This document shows, piece after piece, positions 24,845 through 33,537 of a stretch of DNA of 64,000 nt (the stretch's first letter is position 1; each line of letters starts with the position of its first letter). Origin of the DNA: Gymnodinialimonas ulvae (GTDB lineage: Bacteria > Pseudomonadota > Alphaproteobacteria > Rhodobacterales > Rhodobacteraceae); assembly GCF_037543845.1 (NCBI RefSeq), contig NZ_JBBIFX010000003.1:496001-560000 (forward strand). Reading direction: 5' to 3'. Under the pieces are notes generated by a model that ran no database searches, was not told the DNA's origin, and saw only the letters and a program-made list of their open reading frames with translations. The translations under genes were made by a program, and so were the position numbers.

Positions 24845-25019
24845 GTGAAAAGACCCTGTGTGTGAAGCGTTTGCGCGGAAGATACAGGGTGCGGTGGTTG
24901 AGGCAAGGGGGCCGTGCCGGTTGGGTTTATGAGGCGGGGTCGCGTGTGGTTTTGCGGCCTTGGGATTTGGGTTTTTTTGGCAACATGAAAGGGCCGCGGG
25001 GGGGGGCGCGGCGTTTGGG

Positions 25020-25418
25020 TCACGCGTCGGGCCAGTCTTTCCAGAGGTGGCGTTTGTTTTGGTAGTTGGGCGGGCGGAAGGCGTCGGGGATCAGGCAGAG
25101 GCAGCCGAGGACCCAATAGGCGACGGCCAGACCGATGGCTCCGGCCATGAAGGTGTGTGCGCCGTGGGAAAACACCGTGTCGTTTTCGCCCGGCGCCAAG
25201 AAGCTTGGGATGTAGCCCTCCCAGATCAGGTCCCGGAGGCCGGATTCCGACAGCATGGCGAAAATGATCCAGCCGGTCAGGCCAGGAATGAAAAAGAGAA
25301 AGACAAAATATGGGCCGAGGGCCAAGTTGGGATGTGGGTTCTTGAATTGCCTCATGAAACGCTGCGTCTGCCGGTCGACGAAGCGAAAATACCAGGTGAA
25401 GGCGCGCAGGAGTTTCAT
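25020..25418 (-). CDS. Small two-helix membrane protein of unknown function
   Basis: Starting at the ATG at 25418 (MKLLRAFTWYFRFVDRQTQ) gives 132 residues. There are two strongly hydrophobic segments, ALGPYFVFLFFIPGLTGWII (about 37-60) and FMAGAIGLAVAYWVLGCLCL (about 88-110), separated by a polar loop with GENDTVFSHGAHT. The C-terminus is basic and cytosolic-looking. An ATG at 25454 would add 12 residues. The open frame upstream is antisense to the next gene. I do not recognise the family. Confidence 0.6.
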   Translation of the reverse strand: MKLLRAFTWYFRFVDRQTQRFMRQFKNPHPNLALGPYFVFLFFIPGLTGWIIFAMLSESGLRDLIWEGYIPSFLAPGENDTVFSHGAHTFMAGAIGLAVAYWVLGCLCLIPDAFRPPNYQNKRHLWKDWPDA

Positions 25419-25480
25419 CGGATGAGGGGATGGAAGAAAATCGTGGCGAGACATTGGCCGAACCGGGGGCCTTGACCGGG

Positions 25481-26200
25481 TCACTTCCGCGCAAACATGT
25501 GCCGGACGTGTCGCCCGACCCGGCCCATGATCTGACCCATGCCGCCCTTGACCCAAGCACCGCTTTCCAGCGTCACGGGGCCTTTGGGCGTTTCCAGATC
25601 GAGGCGCAGGGACGGCGCGCCGGGGGTGGCGCGCAGGCCGAGACCCAGCCCATCGAGCAGGCGGTTGAGCGGCGGCACCTCCCAATGGGTCAGGTGCAGC
25701 GCGGTGGCGAGGCATTGCGGGTCACGCGCGACGGGGTAGACCGGCGGCACATCGTGGCAGGTCAGGAAGGGGCGGGTCATGTCTTCGCCCGGCCCCATGC
25801 GACCAACTTTCATGGATTGCCTGAACCCATCGACGTCGATGTGGTGGGCCTGTACCACTTCGACGGGATGGTTCAGTTGCGCCACCAAGTCGGAGGCGAT
25901 GTCGAAATCGCGCACCTGCACCGACCAGATGATCAGCTCGGGCAGGCGCAGTTTGGACAGTTCCGCACCGAGATGGTTGAGGCCCTTGTGGTCCGGGTTG
26001 GGGGCGATCACCTCTATCACCGCGCCGGAATGGGTGTGGAGCACGGCGGAGAGGTTCGGGGCATCATCGGGGGCGGGAAGCGGCATGGCCATCAGCCCGG
26101 TCTTGTCATGCAGGAAGGCGATGCCCGCCTCCAGCGTCGGCGCGCCGAGGCCGATGTTTTCGAATTCAGTGGCGCCGAAGGGGGTCAGGAGAGCGGGCAT
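25481..26200 (-). CDS. Glyoxalase-like domain protein (VOC superfamily)
   Basis: The 239-residue product from ATG 26200 starts MPALLTPFGATEFENIGLG. It shows the glyoxalase-like (PF13468-type) pattern of paired beta-alpha-beta modules: HSGAVIEVIAPNPDHKGLNHLG, then FDIASDLVAQLNHPVEVVQ and RPFLTCHDVPPVYP. Members are often described as metal-binding lyase or dioxygenase relatives without an assigned substrate. It is followed by the small membrane protein and preceded by cobD on the same strand. Confidence 0.7.
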   Translation of the reverse strand: MPALLTPFGATEFENIGLGAPTLEAGIAFLHDKTGLMAMPLPAPDDAPNLSAVLHTHSGAVIEVIAPNPDHKGLNHLGAELSKLRLPELIIWSVQVRDFDIASDLVAQLNHPVEVVQAHHIDVDGFRQSMKVGRMGPGEDMTRPFLTCHDVPPVYPVARDPQCLATALHLTHWEVPPLNRLLDGLGLGLRATPGAPSLRLDLETPKGPVTLESGAWVKGGMGQIMGRVGRHVRHMFARK

Positions 26201-26223
26201 TTCGGATTTCGCATGGGACGGGA

Positions 26224-27132
26224 TCAGAGGAGGGTGAGCGCGAGGATGAGACCTAGCGCGAGGGCCCACACCCGCCAGAGCACGGCCACGGCGGCGGTGA
26301 TGTCGGCGGGGGTGGCGGCGCGGGTGCCGGAGGGGTTCATTTCGGGATCGGTGGTCAGTTCGCCGCCATAGGCGCGCGGGCCGGACAGTGACAGGCCGAG
26401 GGCGGCGGCCATGGCGGCTTCGGGCCAGCCGGCGTTGACGGAGCGGTGTTTGGGGCCGTCCCGGGCGGCGGTTTTGAGCGCCCTTGGTTTGGTTGTGAGC
26501 GCGATCAGGAGGGCGGTGAGCCGCGCGGGGAAGTAGTTGAGCGCATCGTCAAGGCGGGCGGCGGCCCATCCGAAATCGGCGTGGCGCGGGGTGCGGTGGC
26601 CGATCATGGAATCGGCGGAGTTGATGATCTTGTAGGCGAGGATGCCCGGCAGGCCCGCGACGAGAAACCAGAAGGCGGGGGCCACGACACCGTCCGACAG
26701 GTTCTCGGCGGCGGATTCGATGGCGGCGCGGGCGACGGCGTTTTGGTCGAGTTGGTCGGGGTCACGGCCCACGATCATCGACACGGCGCGGCGGCCTTGG
26801 GGCAAGGAGGCGCGCAGGGCGGTGGCGACGGCGGCGACATGGTCCACGAGGCTGCGTTGCGCGAGCAGGATCGCGGTGAGGATCAGGGACCAGAGCCAGC
26901 CGAGGGGCAGGGATTGGATCACGAGGCCAAGGGCGACGGCGAGGGCAAGGAGGGTGGCCGCGGTGGCGAGACCCTTGAGCCTGCGCGCGGCGCCGCGGTT
27001 GAGGCGTCTGTCGCAGAGATCGACGAGGCGGCCCATGAGGACGGCGGGATGGGGGGCGCGCGACCAGAGCCATTTCGGTTCGCCCAGCGCCGCGTCGAGC
27101 GCCATGGCGACGGCGAGAAGTGTTGCGGTCAC
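26224..27132 (-). CDS. cobD: Adenosylcobinamide-phosphate synthase (CobD/CbiB)
   Basis: The 302-residue membrane protein starts at GTG 27132 ((M)TATLLAVAMALDAALGEPKW) and overlaps the cobC stop by 4 bp. Family features are the N-terminal LDAALGEP...HPAVLMGR, the central AAIESAAENLSDGVVAPAF and the YKIINSADSMIGHRTPRHADFG signature. It joins the aminopropanol-phosphate arm to adenosylcobyric acid in late cobalamin synthesis. Several hydrophobic helices agree with a membrane location. The open frame beyond the GTG is antisense to cobC's C-terminus. Confidence 0.93.
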   Translation of the reverse strand: MTATLLAVAMALDAALGEPKWLWSRAPHPAVLMGRLVDLCDRRLNRGAARRLKGLATAATLLALAVALGLVIQSLPLGWLWSLILTAILLAQRSLVDHVAAVATALRASLPQGRRAVSMIVGRDPDQLDQNAVARAAIESAAENLSDGVVAPAFWFLVAGLPGILAYKIINSADSMIGHRTPRHADFGWAAARLDDALNYFPARLTALLIALTTKPRALKTAARDGPKHRSVNAGWPEAAMAAALGLSLSGPRAYGGELTTDPEMNPSGTRAATPADITAAVAVLWRVWALALGLILALTLL

Positions 27133-28100
27133 AGGGCGGCTTCGAGTTGGGCCCAATCGGCGTCGGATCCCGGAAGGCCGATGCGCATCCAGGTTTCGGA
27201 ATAGGGGAAAACGCGGGTCCAGACATGCGCGCGGGCGAGCTTGGCCTGCCAATCGGCGGCGCGGCCGGGCATCGCGTAGGTGCGGAACAGATCGGTGCCG
27301 CCGACGAGGCTTGCGCCAAGTGTGTCGAGCCGCGCGTCCAGGCGGGCGGCATCGCGGGCGAGGCGGATCCGCGTGGCATCGGCCCAGTCGTCATCGCCCA
27401 GCGCACGCGCACCGATTTCAAGCGCGGGGCCGGCGACGGGCCAGGGACCCAGCAGATCATCGAGCCGCCCGATGGTGCGCCGTTGCCCGATGGCAAATCC
27501 GAGGCGCAGACCGGCAAGGCCCCAGAACTTGCCGAAGCTTTTCAGGACAATCGTGCCCGGCTTGGCGGTCTGGTCGATGCGCGATTGCTCGGGGCAGGTG
27601 TCGCAGAAGCTTTCGTCGATGATGGTCAGCTCGGTGTCGCTTTTGGGAACATCGGGCCAGAGGCGGCCATCGGGATTGTTGGGATGGACGTAAACATGGA
27701 CCGGCATCTCGGCATCATCGGCGGACACCAGGCGCTTGCGGGCGGCGAAGGCGGCGGCGTGTTCGTTGTAGGTCGGGCCGGGGATATAAGCGCTGGTCGC
27801 GAAGGTCAGGTCGGGGATCCGCGCGATCAGGGAGGACGCGCCGGGCGCTGCGATGATCTGCGCGCTGTCGGGGACGTTCCAAAACCGGCGCGCGGCCAGG
27901 AGCAGGGCATCGGTCGCGGTGTCATCGGGCAGGCGATTCCACGCATCGGCGGAGATGTCATGCAGCGGATAGGGCCGCGGGTTGATCCCGGTGGACAGGT
28001 CAAGCCAATCGGCACGCTGCCCGCCATATCGGGCCATCGCCGCATCAAGTCCGCCGCCATGGTCGCGGGGTTCATTCTCAGCTTTGAGGGCTACGTTCAT
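27129..28100 (-). CDS. cobC: Threonine-phosphate decarboxylase (CobC), PLP-dependent
   Basis: The 323-residue fold-type I PLP enzyme is related to HisC. N-terminal WLDLSTGINPRPYP is characteristic of CobC/CobD decarboxylases; the PLP lysine is K191 in LKSFGKFWGLAGLRLGF. It makes (R)-1-amino-2-propanol phosphate for the lower loop of cobalamin, which CobD/CbiB then attaches. The two form a coupled operon. No other cobalamin genes are in the window. Confidence 0.92.
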   Translation of the reverse strand: MNVALKAENEPRDHGGGLDAAMARYGGQRADWLDLSTGINPRPYPLHDISADAWNRLPDDTATDALLLAARRFWNVPDSAQIIAAPGASSLIARIPDLTFATSAYIPGPTYNEHAAAFAARKRLVSADDAEMPVHVYVHPNNPDGRLWPDVPKSDTELTIIDESFCDTCPEQSRIDQTAKPGTIVLKSFGKFWGLAGLRLGFAIGQRRTIGRLDDLLGPWPVAGPALEIGARALGDDDWADATRIRLARDAARLDARLDTLGASLVGGTDLFRTYAMPGRAADWQAKLARAHVWTRVFPYSETWMRIGLPGSDADWAQLEAAL

Positions 28101-28180
28101 GCCCTAGTTTGAAACCCGATTTTCCGCGACCTGCAAGGCTTTGTGCGTTTTCGCAAGTTTACCGCAAGTGGCGCGCAAGT

Positions 28181-29170
28181 TCACGCGGCACGCCTCGTGT
28201 CGCGCCCATGCGGTGCGTGCCAGTCCAGGGTCGGGTTGATGGGGATGATCCGGTGCGGGTTAATGGTTTCGTGGCTGTAATGGTAATGGCGCACGATATG
28301 GTCGAAATTGATCGTGTCCTCGACCCCCGGCATCTGGAACAGCTCGCGCGTGTAGGCCCAGAGGTTGGGATAATCGACGATCCGCGCGCGGTTGCATTTG
28401 AAATGCAGGTGATACACCAGATCGAAGCGGACCAGCGTGGTAAACAGACGCCAATCGGCCTCGGTCAGGCGATCGCCGGCGAGGTAGCGATTGACCGAGA
28501 GGATGTCTTCGATCCAATCGAGCGCCTCGAAAAGGGTGTGCACGGCCGTGTCATAGGCCTCTTGCGTGGTCGCAAAACCGGACTTGTACACGCCATTGTT
28601 GATCTCGGAATACACCCGCGCGTTGATGGCGTCGATCTGCGTGCGAAGTTCGGTGGGGTAATAATCATCGGTATTGCCGGTGACGCCGTTGAAGGCGCTA
28701 TTGAACATGCGGATGATCTCGGCGCTTTCGTTGGAAACGATGGTCTCGCGCTGCGTATCCCAAAGGATCGGAACGGTCACGCGGGTCGTCACATCGGGCC
28801 GGGCCTTGGTGTAGAGGTCGCGGGCAAACGGCAGGCCATAGAGCGTATCACCGGTGGCATCGGGAAAATCGGTCCCGAACGTCCAGCCATCGCCAAGCAT
28901 GTCGGGATGCACGATGGAGATGTCGATATGCGGCTCCAGCCCCTTGAGCGCGCGGAAGATCAGCGTGCGGTTGGCCCAGGGGCAGGCATGCGACACATAC
29001 AGATGGTAGCGCCCGCTTTCGGCCTTGAAGCCATCGGTGCCGGTGGGCCCGGCGCTTCCATCGGGGGTGATCCAGTTGCGAAACTGCGCCTCGGTGCGCT
29101 TGAACGCGCCGCCGGAGGATTTGGTATCATACCATTGGTCGTGCCATTCGCCGTCGATCAACTGACCCAT
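28181..29170 (-). CDS. Glutathionyl-hydroquinone reductase (YqjG/Xi-class GST)
   Basis: The 329-residue protein starts at ATG 29170 behind AAGGAG. It has the Xi-class opening (GQLIDGEWHDQWYDTKSSGG) and the catalytic Cys in SHACPWANR (C63), followed by the thioredoxin-like half with VPILWDTQ...VSNESAEIIRM. The C-terminal all-helical half ends YHYSHETINPHRIIP. These cytosolic enzymes reduce glutathionyl-hydroquinones using GSH. It stands alone between cobC and the CGNR gene. Confidence 0.93.
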   Translation of the reverse strand: MGQLIDGEWHDQWYDTKSSGGAFKRTEAQFRNWITPDGSAGPTGTDGFKAESGRYHLYVSHACPWANRTLIFRALKGLEPHIDISIVHPDMLGDGWTFGTDFPDATGDTLYGLPFARDLYTKARPDVTTRVTVPILWDTQRETIVSNESAEIIRMFNSAFNGVTGNTDDYYPTELRTQIDAINARVYSEINNGVYKSGFATTQEAYDTAVHTLFEALDWIEDILSVNRYLAGDRLTEADWRLFTTLVRFDLVYHLHFKCNRARIVDYPNLWAYTRELFQMPGVEDTINFDHIVRHYHYSHETINPHRIIPINPTLDWHAPHGRDTRRAA

Positions 29171-29286
29171 CGGGAAACTCCTTCGCTGTGCCTGGCGCTG
29201 AAATATCGCCCCACCGGCACGCCATAAACGCCCAAAGGCGCAGGGCCGGTTCCGCATCAGCGCACAGGTAGAGGCGCGCGCGCGTG

Positions 29287-29814
29287 TCAGCCGGTGGCGC
29301 GTTTACGGGCGCGGTAGCTTTCGGCCTTGGCGCGGTTGCCGCACCGGGCCATGTCGCACCAGCGTCGCCCCTTGCCCCGGCCGTGGTCGATGAACAACCG
29401 CGTGCAGCGCCGACATTCCGACAGGCGGATGACCTCGGCCGAGGTCATCAGGTCATGGGCCGCCAGCGACAGGGCGTCGACCTGCGTGCAATCCGGCCCG
29501 GGGCGCATCGAAAGGCCCTGCGGCAACAGGGCGATATCGGCGCGCGACAGGCTTGCGCGGATCGCATCCTGCACCCGACCCGCGACAGACGGATCGGGCG
29601 CGTGCCCGGCGGCCATGGCGGAGAACGCGCGGTAGTACATCTCGCGCAGCGACAGGAGCGCCGGAAGCGGCGACGGGGCAACCCGCGACAAGGCCGCATC
29701 CTCCACCAAAGCGATCAGGCCCGCATGGTCGGCAAAGGCATTCTGCGCCCGCGTTTTGCCGTCATCCTCGATTGAATTCACGAATCTCAGGACCGGGTAA
29801 TCGGTATTTTTCAT
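29287..29814 (-). CDS. CGNR zinc-finger (ABATE-type) protein, putative transcription regulator
   Basis: The 175-residue protein ends in a CGNR zinc finger with C134, C137, C153 and C158: ECRRCTRLFIDHGRGKGRRW, then CDMARCGNRAKA. The N-terminal helical part (residues 1-120) matches the ligand-sensing ABATE-like domain of this family. Members are thought to be stress-response DNA-binding regulators. A GTTCA-N7-TGAAC inverted repeat lies 17 bp upstream of its start codon. Confidence 0.82.
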   Translation of the reverse strand: MKNTDYPVLRFVNSIEDDGKTRAQNAFADHAGLIALVEDAALSRVAPSPLPALLSLREMYYRAFSAMAAGHAPDPSVAGRVQDAIRASLSRADIALLPQGLSMRPGPDCTQVDALSLAAHDLMTSAEVIRLSECRRCTRLFIDHGRGKGRRWCDMARCGNRAKAESYRARKRATG

Positions 29815-29830
29815 TATGTCAGAATCGCCC

Positions 29831-29847
29831 GTTCATGTTGAGTGAAC
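29831..29847. promoter_or_regulatory. Inverted repeat upstream of the CGNR gene
   Basis: GTTCA-TGTTGAG-TGAAC is a 5-bp perfect inverted repeat with 7 bp spacing, 17-33 bp upstream of the CGNR ATG, between it and a divergent gene. It is a possible autoregulatory operator. The arms are short enough to be accidental. Confidence 0.35.
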
Positions 29848-30041
29848 AGATAAAGATCGTTCTTATACAAGTACTCTGCGCTGCCGCATTTCCGCCAACG
29901 CCCTAAGAATCGGGTGGAATCCTGCACTTGTCCACCGGCCATGCCGCAGTGCCGCTAAATCGGCGGAGTTCTGTCATTGACCTGTCGTTAACCGAGATCA
30001 CAGTAGGGCATGAACACCCACTGCCTACGCCTGAGGATAAG

Positions 30042-30392
30042 ATGTCCGAATACCTGCCCAAAGAGCTGCGCGATCAGCTTCTCGCCGCGCAACGCAAGGC
30101 GAAACGCAAACGCGCGACGCGGTCGGTCCATGTCGGGGACGAGGCCTTTGCGATCCTCGACATGTCCGACAATGGCTTTGCCGTCGCAAGTGACGACACC
30201 CCGCATCTGCGCGGCCTGGTCGACATTTTCGAAGGTCCCCGGCACCTGTATCAGGCGCTGATCGTGGCCTCCGCCGAGGCGGGCGACATGATGCGCTACG
30301 ACTTCAAGCGCAACACCGCCGCGATGGCGGATCCGCCGGTGGATTTCGAACAGAAGGCTCCCGGGCCCGCCGGATTGTTGTCCAAGGCCTGA
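30042..30392 (+). CDS. Conserved hypothetical protein (Rhodobacterales type)
   Basis: The 116-residue product from ATG 30042, with GAGGATAAG just upstream, begins MSEYLPKELRDQLLAAQRKA and then a basic stretch (KRKRATR). A beta-rich core follows (SVHVGDEAFAILDMSDNGFA, then LVDIFEGPRHLYQALIVAS) with MRYDFKRNT. The pattern of short strands around a Gly/Asp-rich turn is faintly PilZ-like, but the RxxxR/DxSxxG signature is not clear, so no function is given. The upstream 29815-30041 region contains a GTTAAC that could be a CtrA half-site. Confidence 0.72.
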   Translation: MSEYLPKELRDQLLAAQRKAKRKRATRSVHVGDEAFAILDMSDNGFAVASDDTPHLRGLVDIFEGPRHLYQALIVASAEAGDMMRYDFKRNTAAMADPPVDFEQKAPGPAGLLSKA

Positions 30393-30538
30393 TCAAAACG
30401 CACGCTTCCTGCGGCAAGGATCAGCGTGGCGGGATAATCTCCCGTTGCTGGACGTATGGTGTGCGATCTTTCCGAAGTAATTGCATCCGGTCGCACGTAA
30501 CCTGCGGCCGAGTTTCATTGCACCCGGGGAGCCTGACC

Positions 30539-31540
30539 ATGATCGAAACGCCGTATCTTCTGTTCCTGGGCGACGCGCCCGACCAATTGGGCGCCAAGGT
30601 GGCGCAGGGCATCCGCGATTGGCGGCCCGAGAATGTCATCGGTCAGTTCCGCATGGACGGGTGCGGCGCGGATGTGAGGGTGGCCGATATGGACCTGGCC
30701 GGTGCGAAAGCCTCGGGCGCGAAAACGCTTGTGGTGGGCGTGGCCAACCGTGGCGGGATGATTTCGAGCGCCTGGAAGCGGGTGCTGATCGAGGCGCTGA
30801 GCGAGGGCTTCGATATCGCGTCGGGCCTGCACAACCTGCTGCGCGATGAACCTGACCTGGTGGCCGTGGCGGCGGAATACGGCCGGCAGCTGCATGATGT
30901 GCGCATCCCGTCGGTCGCCTATCCGATTGCGAACGGCGAGAAACGGTCCGGCAAGCGGTGTCTGGCGGTGGGCACGGATTGTTCGGTCGGCAAGATGTAC
31001 ACGGCGCTTGCGATGGACAAGGAGATGAAGGCGCGCGGGTTGAAGTCGAGCTTCCGCGCCACCGGGCAGACCGGAATTCTGGTCACCGGCGACGGCGTGC
31101 CGCTGGATGCGGTGATCGCCGATTTCATGGCCGGTGCCGTCGAATGGCTGACGCCGGACAATGACGCGGATCATTGGGACATGATCGAAGGTCAGGGGAG
31201 CCTGTTCCACGTGTCCTATTCCGGCGTGACGATGGCCTTGATCCATGGCGGGCAGCCCGATGCGCTGATCCTGTCGCACGAGCCGACGCGGACGCATATG
31301 CGCGGCCTGCCGGGTTATGATCTGCCGTCGCTGGAGGCGCTGCGCGACACGGCGCTGCCGCTGGCGCGGATCGCGAACCCGACGGCGGAGGTGGTGGGGA
31401 TCTCCGTCAACACCGCCGCGATGGGCGAGGATGAGGCGATGACCTATCTGGAGGGGGTCGAAAAGCGGATGGGCCTGCCGACATGCGACCCGTTCCGGCA
31501 AGGCGCGGGCAAGCTGTGCGACGCGTTGGACGGCGTCTGA
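30539..31540 (+). CDS. dgcN: D-glutamate N-acetyltransferase DgcN (DUF1611 family)
   Basis: The 333-residue protein from ATG 30539 (GGGGAG 7 bp upstream) has the DUF1611 layout. The N-terminal Rossmann-like half contains TLVVGVANRGGMISSAWKRV. The P-loop-containing half has LAVGTDCSVGKMYTALAMDK (about 142-161), then SFRATGQTGILVTGDGVPLD and IEGQGSLFH. In marine bacteria DgcN acetylates D-glutamate and is paired with DgcA. The dgcA start overlaps its stop (TGATG). This supports a D-Glu catabolic route, probably of peptidoglycan-derived D-Glu. Confidence 0.88.
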   Translation: MIETPYLLFLGDAPDQLGAKVAQGIRDWRPENVIGQFRMDGCGADVRVADMDLAGAKASGAKTLVVGVANRGGMISSAWKRVLIEALSEGFDIASGLHNLLRDEPDLVAVAAEYGRQLHDVRIPSVAYPIANGEKRSGKRCLAVGTDCSVGKMYTALAMDKEMKARGLKSSFRATGQTGILVTGDGVPLDAVIADFMAGAVEWLTPDNDADHWDMIEGQGSLFHVSYSGVTMALIHGGQPDALILSHEPTRTHMRGLPGYDLPSLEALRDTALPLARIANPTAEVVGISVNTAAMGEDEAMTYLEGVEKRMGLPTCDPFRQGAGKLCDALDGV

Positions 31541-32490
31541 TGCTGCGGATAACGCGTGACCGGTTTCGTTTGGCCGAAGTGTTCACGATCTCGCGTGGAT
31601 CGCGAGCCGAAGCGCAGGTCCTGACCGTTCATATAGAAGAAGACGGCGTCACCGGGCGCGGCGAATGCGTGCCCTATGCGCGCTACGGCGAGACGCTGGA
31701 CAGCGTGACGGCACAGATCGAAGCTTTCGGCGCGGGCCAGCCGCTGGCCGAGATGCCGGCCGGTGCGGCGCGCAACGCGGTCGATTGCGCGCTATGGGAT
31801 CTGCAGGCAAAGCGCGCGGGCAAACGGGTATGGGAGCTCGCCGATGAACCCGCGCCCGGCCCGGTGACCAGCGCCTTTACCCTGTCGCTGGATACGCCGG
31901 ACAACATGCGCGCGGCCGCCGCGAAACATCGGCACCGCCCGCTTTTGAAGATCAAGCTTGGCACGGCGGATGACATGGGGCGGCTCGAAGCCGTGCGCGC
32001 CGGGGCGCCGGATGCCGCGATCATCGTGGATGCCAACGAAGGCTGGACCGCCGACGTATATACAGACCTTGCCCCGCATCTGCTGCGCCTTGGCGTGCAG
32101 ACGGTCGAACAACCCCTGCCCGCGGGCGAAGACGGAATGCTGGCCGAAATCGCGCGCCCCCTGCCGGTCTGCGCCGATGAATCCTGCCACGACCGCGCGT
32201 CCCTGCCCGCGCTCAAGGGCAAGTACGACATGGTCAACATCAAGCTCGACAAGACCGGCGGCCTGACCGAAGCGCTCAGCCTACGCGATGCCGCCCGGGC
32301 CGAGGGCTACACGGTGATGGTGGGCTGCATGGTGGGCTCCTCGCTGGCCATGGCGCCCGCGATGATCGTGGCGCAGGGGGCGGAGATCGTGGACCTCGAC
32401 GGCCCGCTCCTGCTGGCCGAGGATCGCGCGACGCCCCTGCGCTTTGACGGCTCGCTGGTCCACCCCCCGGAGGCGGACCTATGGGGGTGA
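31540..32490 (+). CDS. dgcA: N-acetyl-D-glutamate racemase DgcA (enolase superfamily)
   Basis: The 316-residue enolase-superfamily racemase/epimerase, related to L-Ala-D/L-Glu epimerases, carries the KxK acid/base pair in LLKIKLG. The three metal ligands are in AAIIVDANEGW, TVEQPLP and VCADES, and the second catalytic lysine is in VNIKLDKTGG. Next to dgcN the expected substrate is N-acetyl-D-Glu, converted to N-acetyl-L-Glu. From sequence alone a dipeptide epimerase would be the alternative. The first ATG shares one base with the dgcN stop. Confidence 0.87.
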   Translation: MLRITRDRFRLAEVFTISRGSRAEAQVLTVHIEEDGVTGRGECVPYARYGETLDSVTAQIEAFGAGQPLAEMPAGAARNAVDCALWDLQAKRAGKRVWELADEPAPGPVTSAFTLSLDTPDNMRAAAAKHRHRPLLKIKLGTADDMGRLEAVRAGAPDAAIIVDANEGWTADVYTDLAPHLLRLGVQTVEQPLPAGEDGMLAEIARPLPVCADESCHDRASLPALKGKYDMVNIKLDKTGGLTEALSLRDAARAEGYTVMVGCMVGSSLAMAPAMIVAQGAEIVDLDGPLLLAEDRATPLRFDGSLVHPPEADLWG

Positions 32491-32520
32491 GACCCTGCTT
32501 CCTTGTTTCAGAAATACTCC

Positions 32521-32551
32521 GGGGAGCGCGAGGGGCTGGCCCCTCGCTCCC
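32521..32551 (+). terminator. GC-rich hairpin after dgcA
   Basis: The arms GGGAGCG-CG-AGGGGC and GCCCCTCGCTCCC around a TG loop form a stem of about 13 bp with a 2-nt bulge, 31 bp after the dgcA stop. It follows TTTCAGAAATACTCC. No T-run follows, so it is an imperfect terminator and probably one of the repeated intergenic hairpins of this group. Confidence 0.5.
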
Positions 32552-32642
32552 GCAAGATGCCAAAACGACCTTTCGCCGGTGTGACGCGCCGCAAATCACG
32601 CTATCTTGCCGCGCGACAGACCCTGCTTTGATGGAGCCCCCA

Positions 32643-33443
32643 ATGCGCCTGATCCTCGCCGCCCTGCTCGGCCTTGCGACCACGCCCGCGCTGGCCTGCG
32701 GGGCGGACACAGATTGCACGATCCTGAATGGTGAGCGGACCTACCGCTACTACATGCCCGAAGGCCTCGACGGCCCGGTCGGCGCGGTTTTCCACGCCCA
32801 CGGCTATCGCGGCTCGGCCCAGGGTGCGATGCGCAACGCGGCCTTGCAGAGGATGGCGGATCGGCTCGGCATGGCCCTTGTGGCGATGAACGCCGATGCG
32901 GACGATTGGAACCTCGCCCACCGGCCCCGCGAACCCGAACAGGCACAGGCGCGCGAATTCGACTACGTGCGCGCGGTGATCGAGGATGTCGCGGGCCGGG
33001 TCGACCTGAACCGGGAGCACCTGATCGCAACCGGGTTTTCGGCGGGCGGCATGATGACCTGGACGCTGGCCTGCGGCATGGGCGACACATTTGCGGGCTT
33101 CGTGCCCTATTCCGGCACCTTCTGGGCCCCGGTGCCCGACACCTGCACCAGCCCGCCCTCGCGGGTCATCCACATCCACGGGTTGCAAGATGAGGTCGTG
33201 CCCCTGCAGGGACGCCCCATCGGCCCGGCGCGGCAAGGCGACGTGATGCAGAGCTTTCAGATGTACGCCAATCACGCGGGCCTGCCCGCGCCGGAACAGG
33301 CGGAGTTCCCCCATGGTGAGGCCTGCATGGTCAGCATGGGCGACGGCCCCGGCGCGCTTGCCCTGTGCGTGTTCGAGGGCGGGCATTCCTATTCGACGGA
33401 GCGCGTGGAATGGGCGATTGAGCAGATACTGGATACCATGTGA
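32643..33443 (+). CDS. Secreted alpha/beta-hydrolase esterase (PHB depolymerase / feruloyl esterase-like)
   Basis: The start at ATG 32643 (GGAG 6 bp upstream) gives 266 residues with a signal peptide ending TTPALA. The core is an alpha/beta-hydrolase: GAVFHAHGYRGSAQG (oxyanion region), nucleophile S133 in IATGFSAGGMMTW, an HIHGLQDEVVPL segment likely carrying the acid, and the catalytic His in FEGGHSYS. The closest family is the LpqC/poly(3-hydroxybutyrate) depolymerase-like esterases, acting in the periplasm or outside. The substrate is not identifiable. Cysteines at about 19, 25 and others suggest disulfides. Confidence 0.8.
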   Translation: MRLILAALLGLATTPALACGADTDCTILNGERTYRYYMPEGLDGPVGAVFHAHGYRGSAQGAMRNAALQRMADRLGMALVAMNADADDWNLAHRPREPEQAQAREFDYVRAVIEDVAGRVDLNREHLIATGFSAGGMMTWTLACGMGDTFAGFVPYSGTFWAPVPDTCTSPPSRVIHIHGLQDEVVPLQGRPIGPARQGDVMQSFQMYANHAGLPAPEQAEFPHGEACMVSMGDGPGALALCVFEGGHSYSTERVEWAIEQILDTM

Positions 33444-33537
33444 GTTGAGATGACGCGCGCCCGGGCCGGAAAATGCGGTTCCCTTGCCCCCACGCCGGGG
33501 ATAGATGCGCGCAGAAGTGCCAAAGGAGTTCAAAGCC

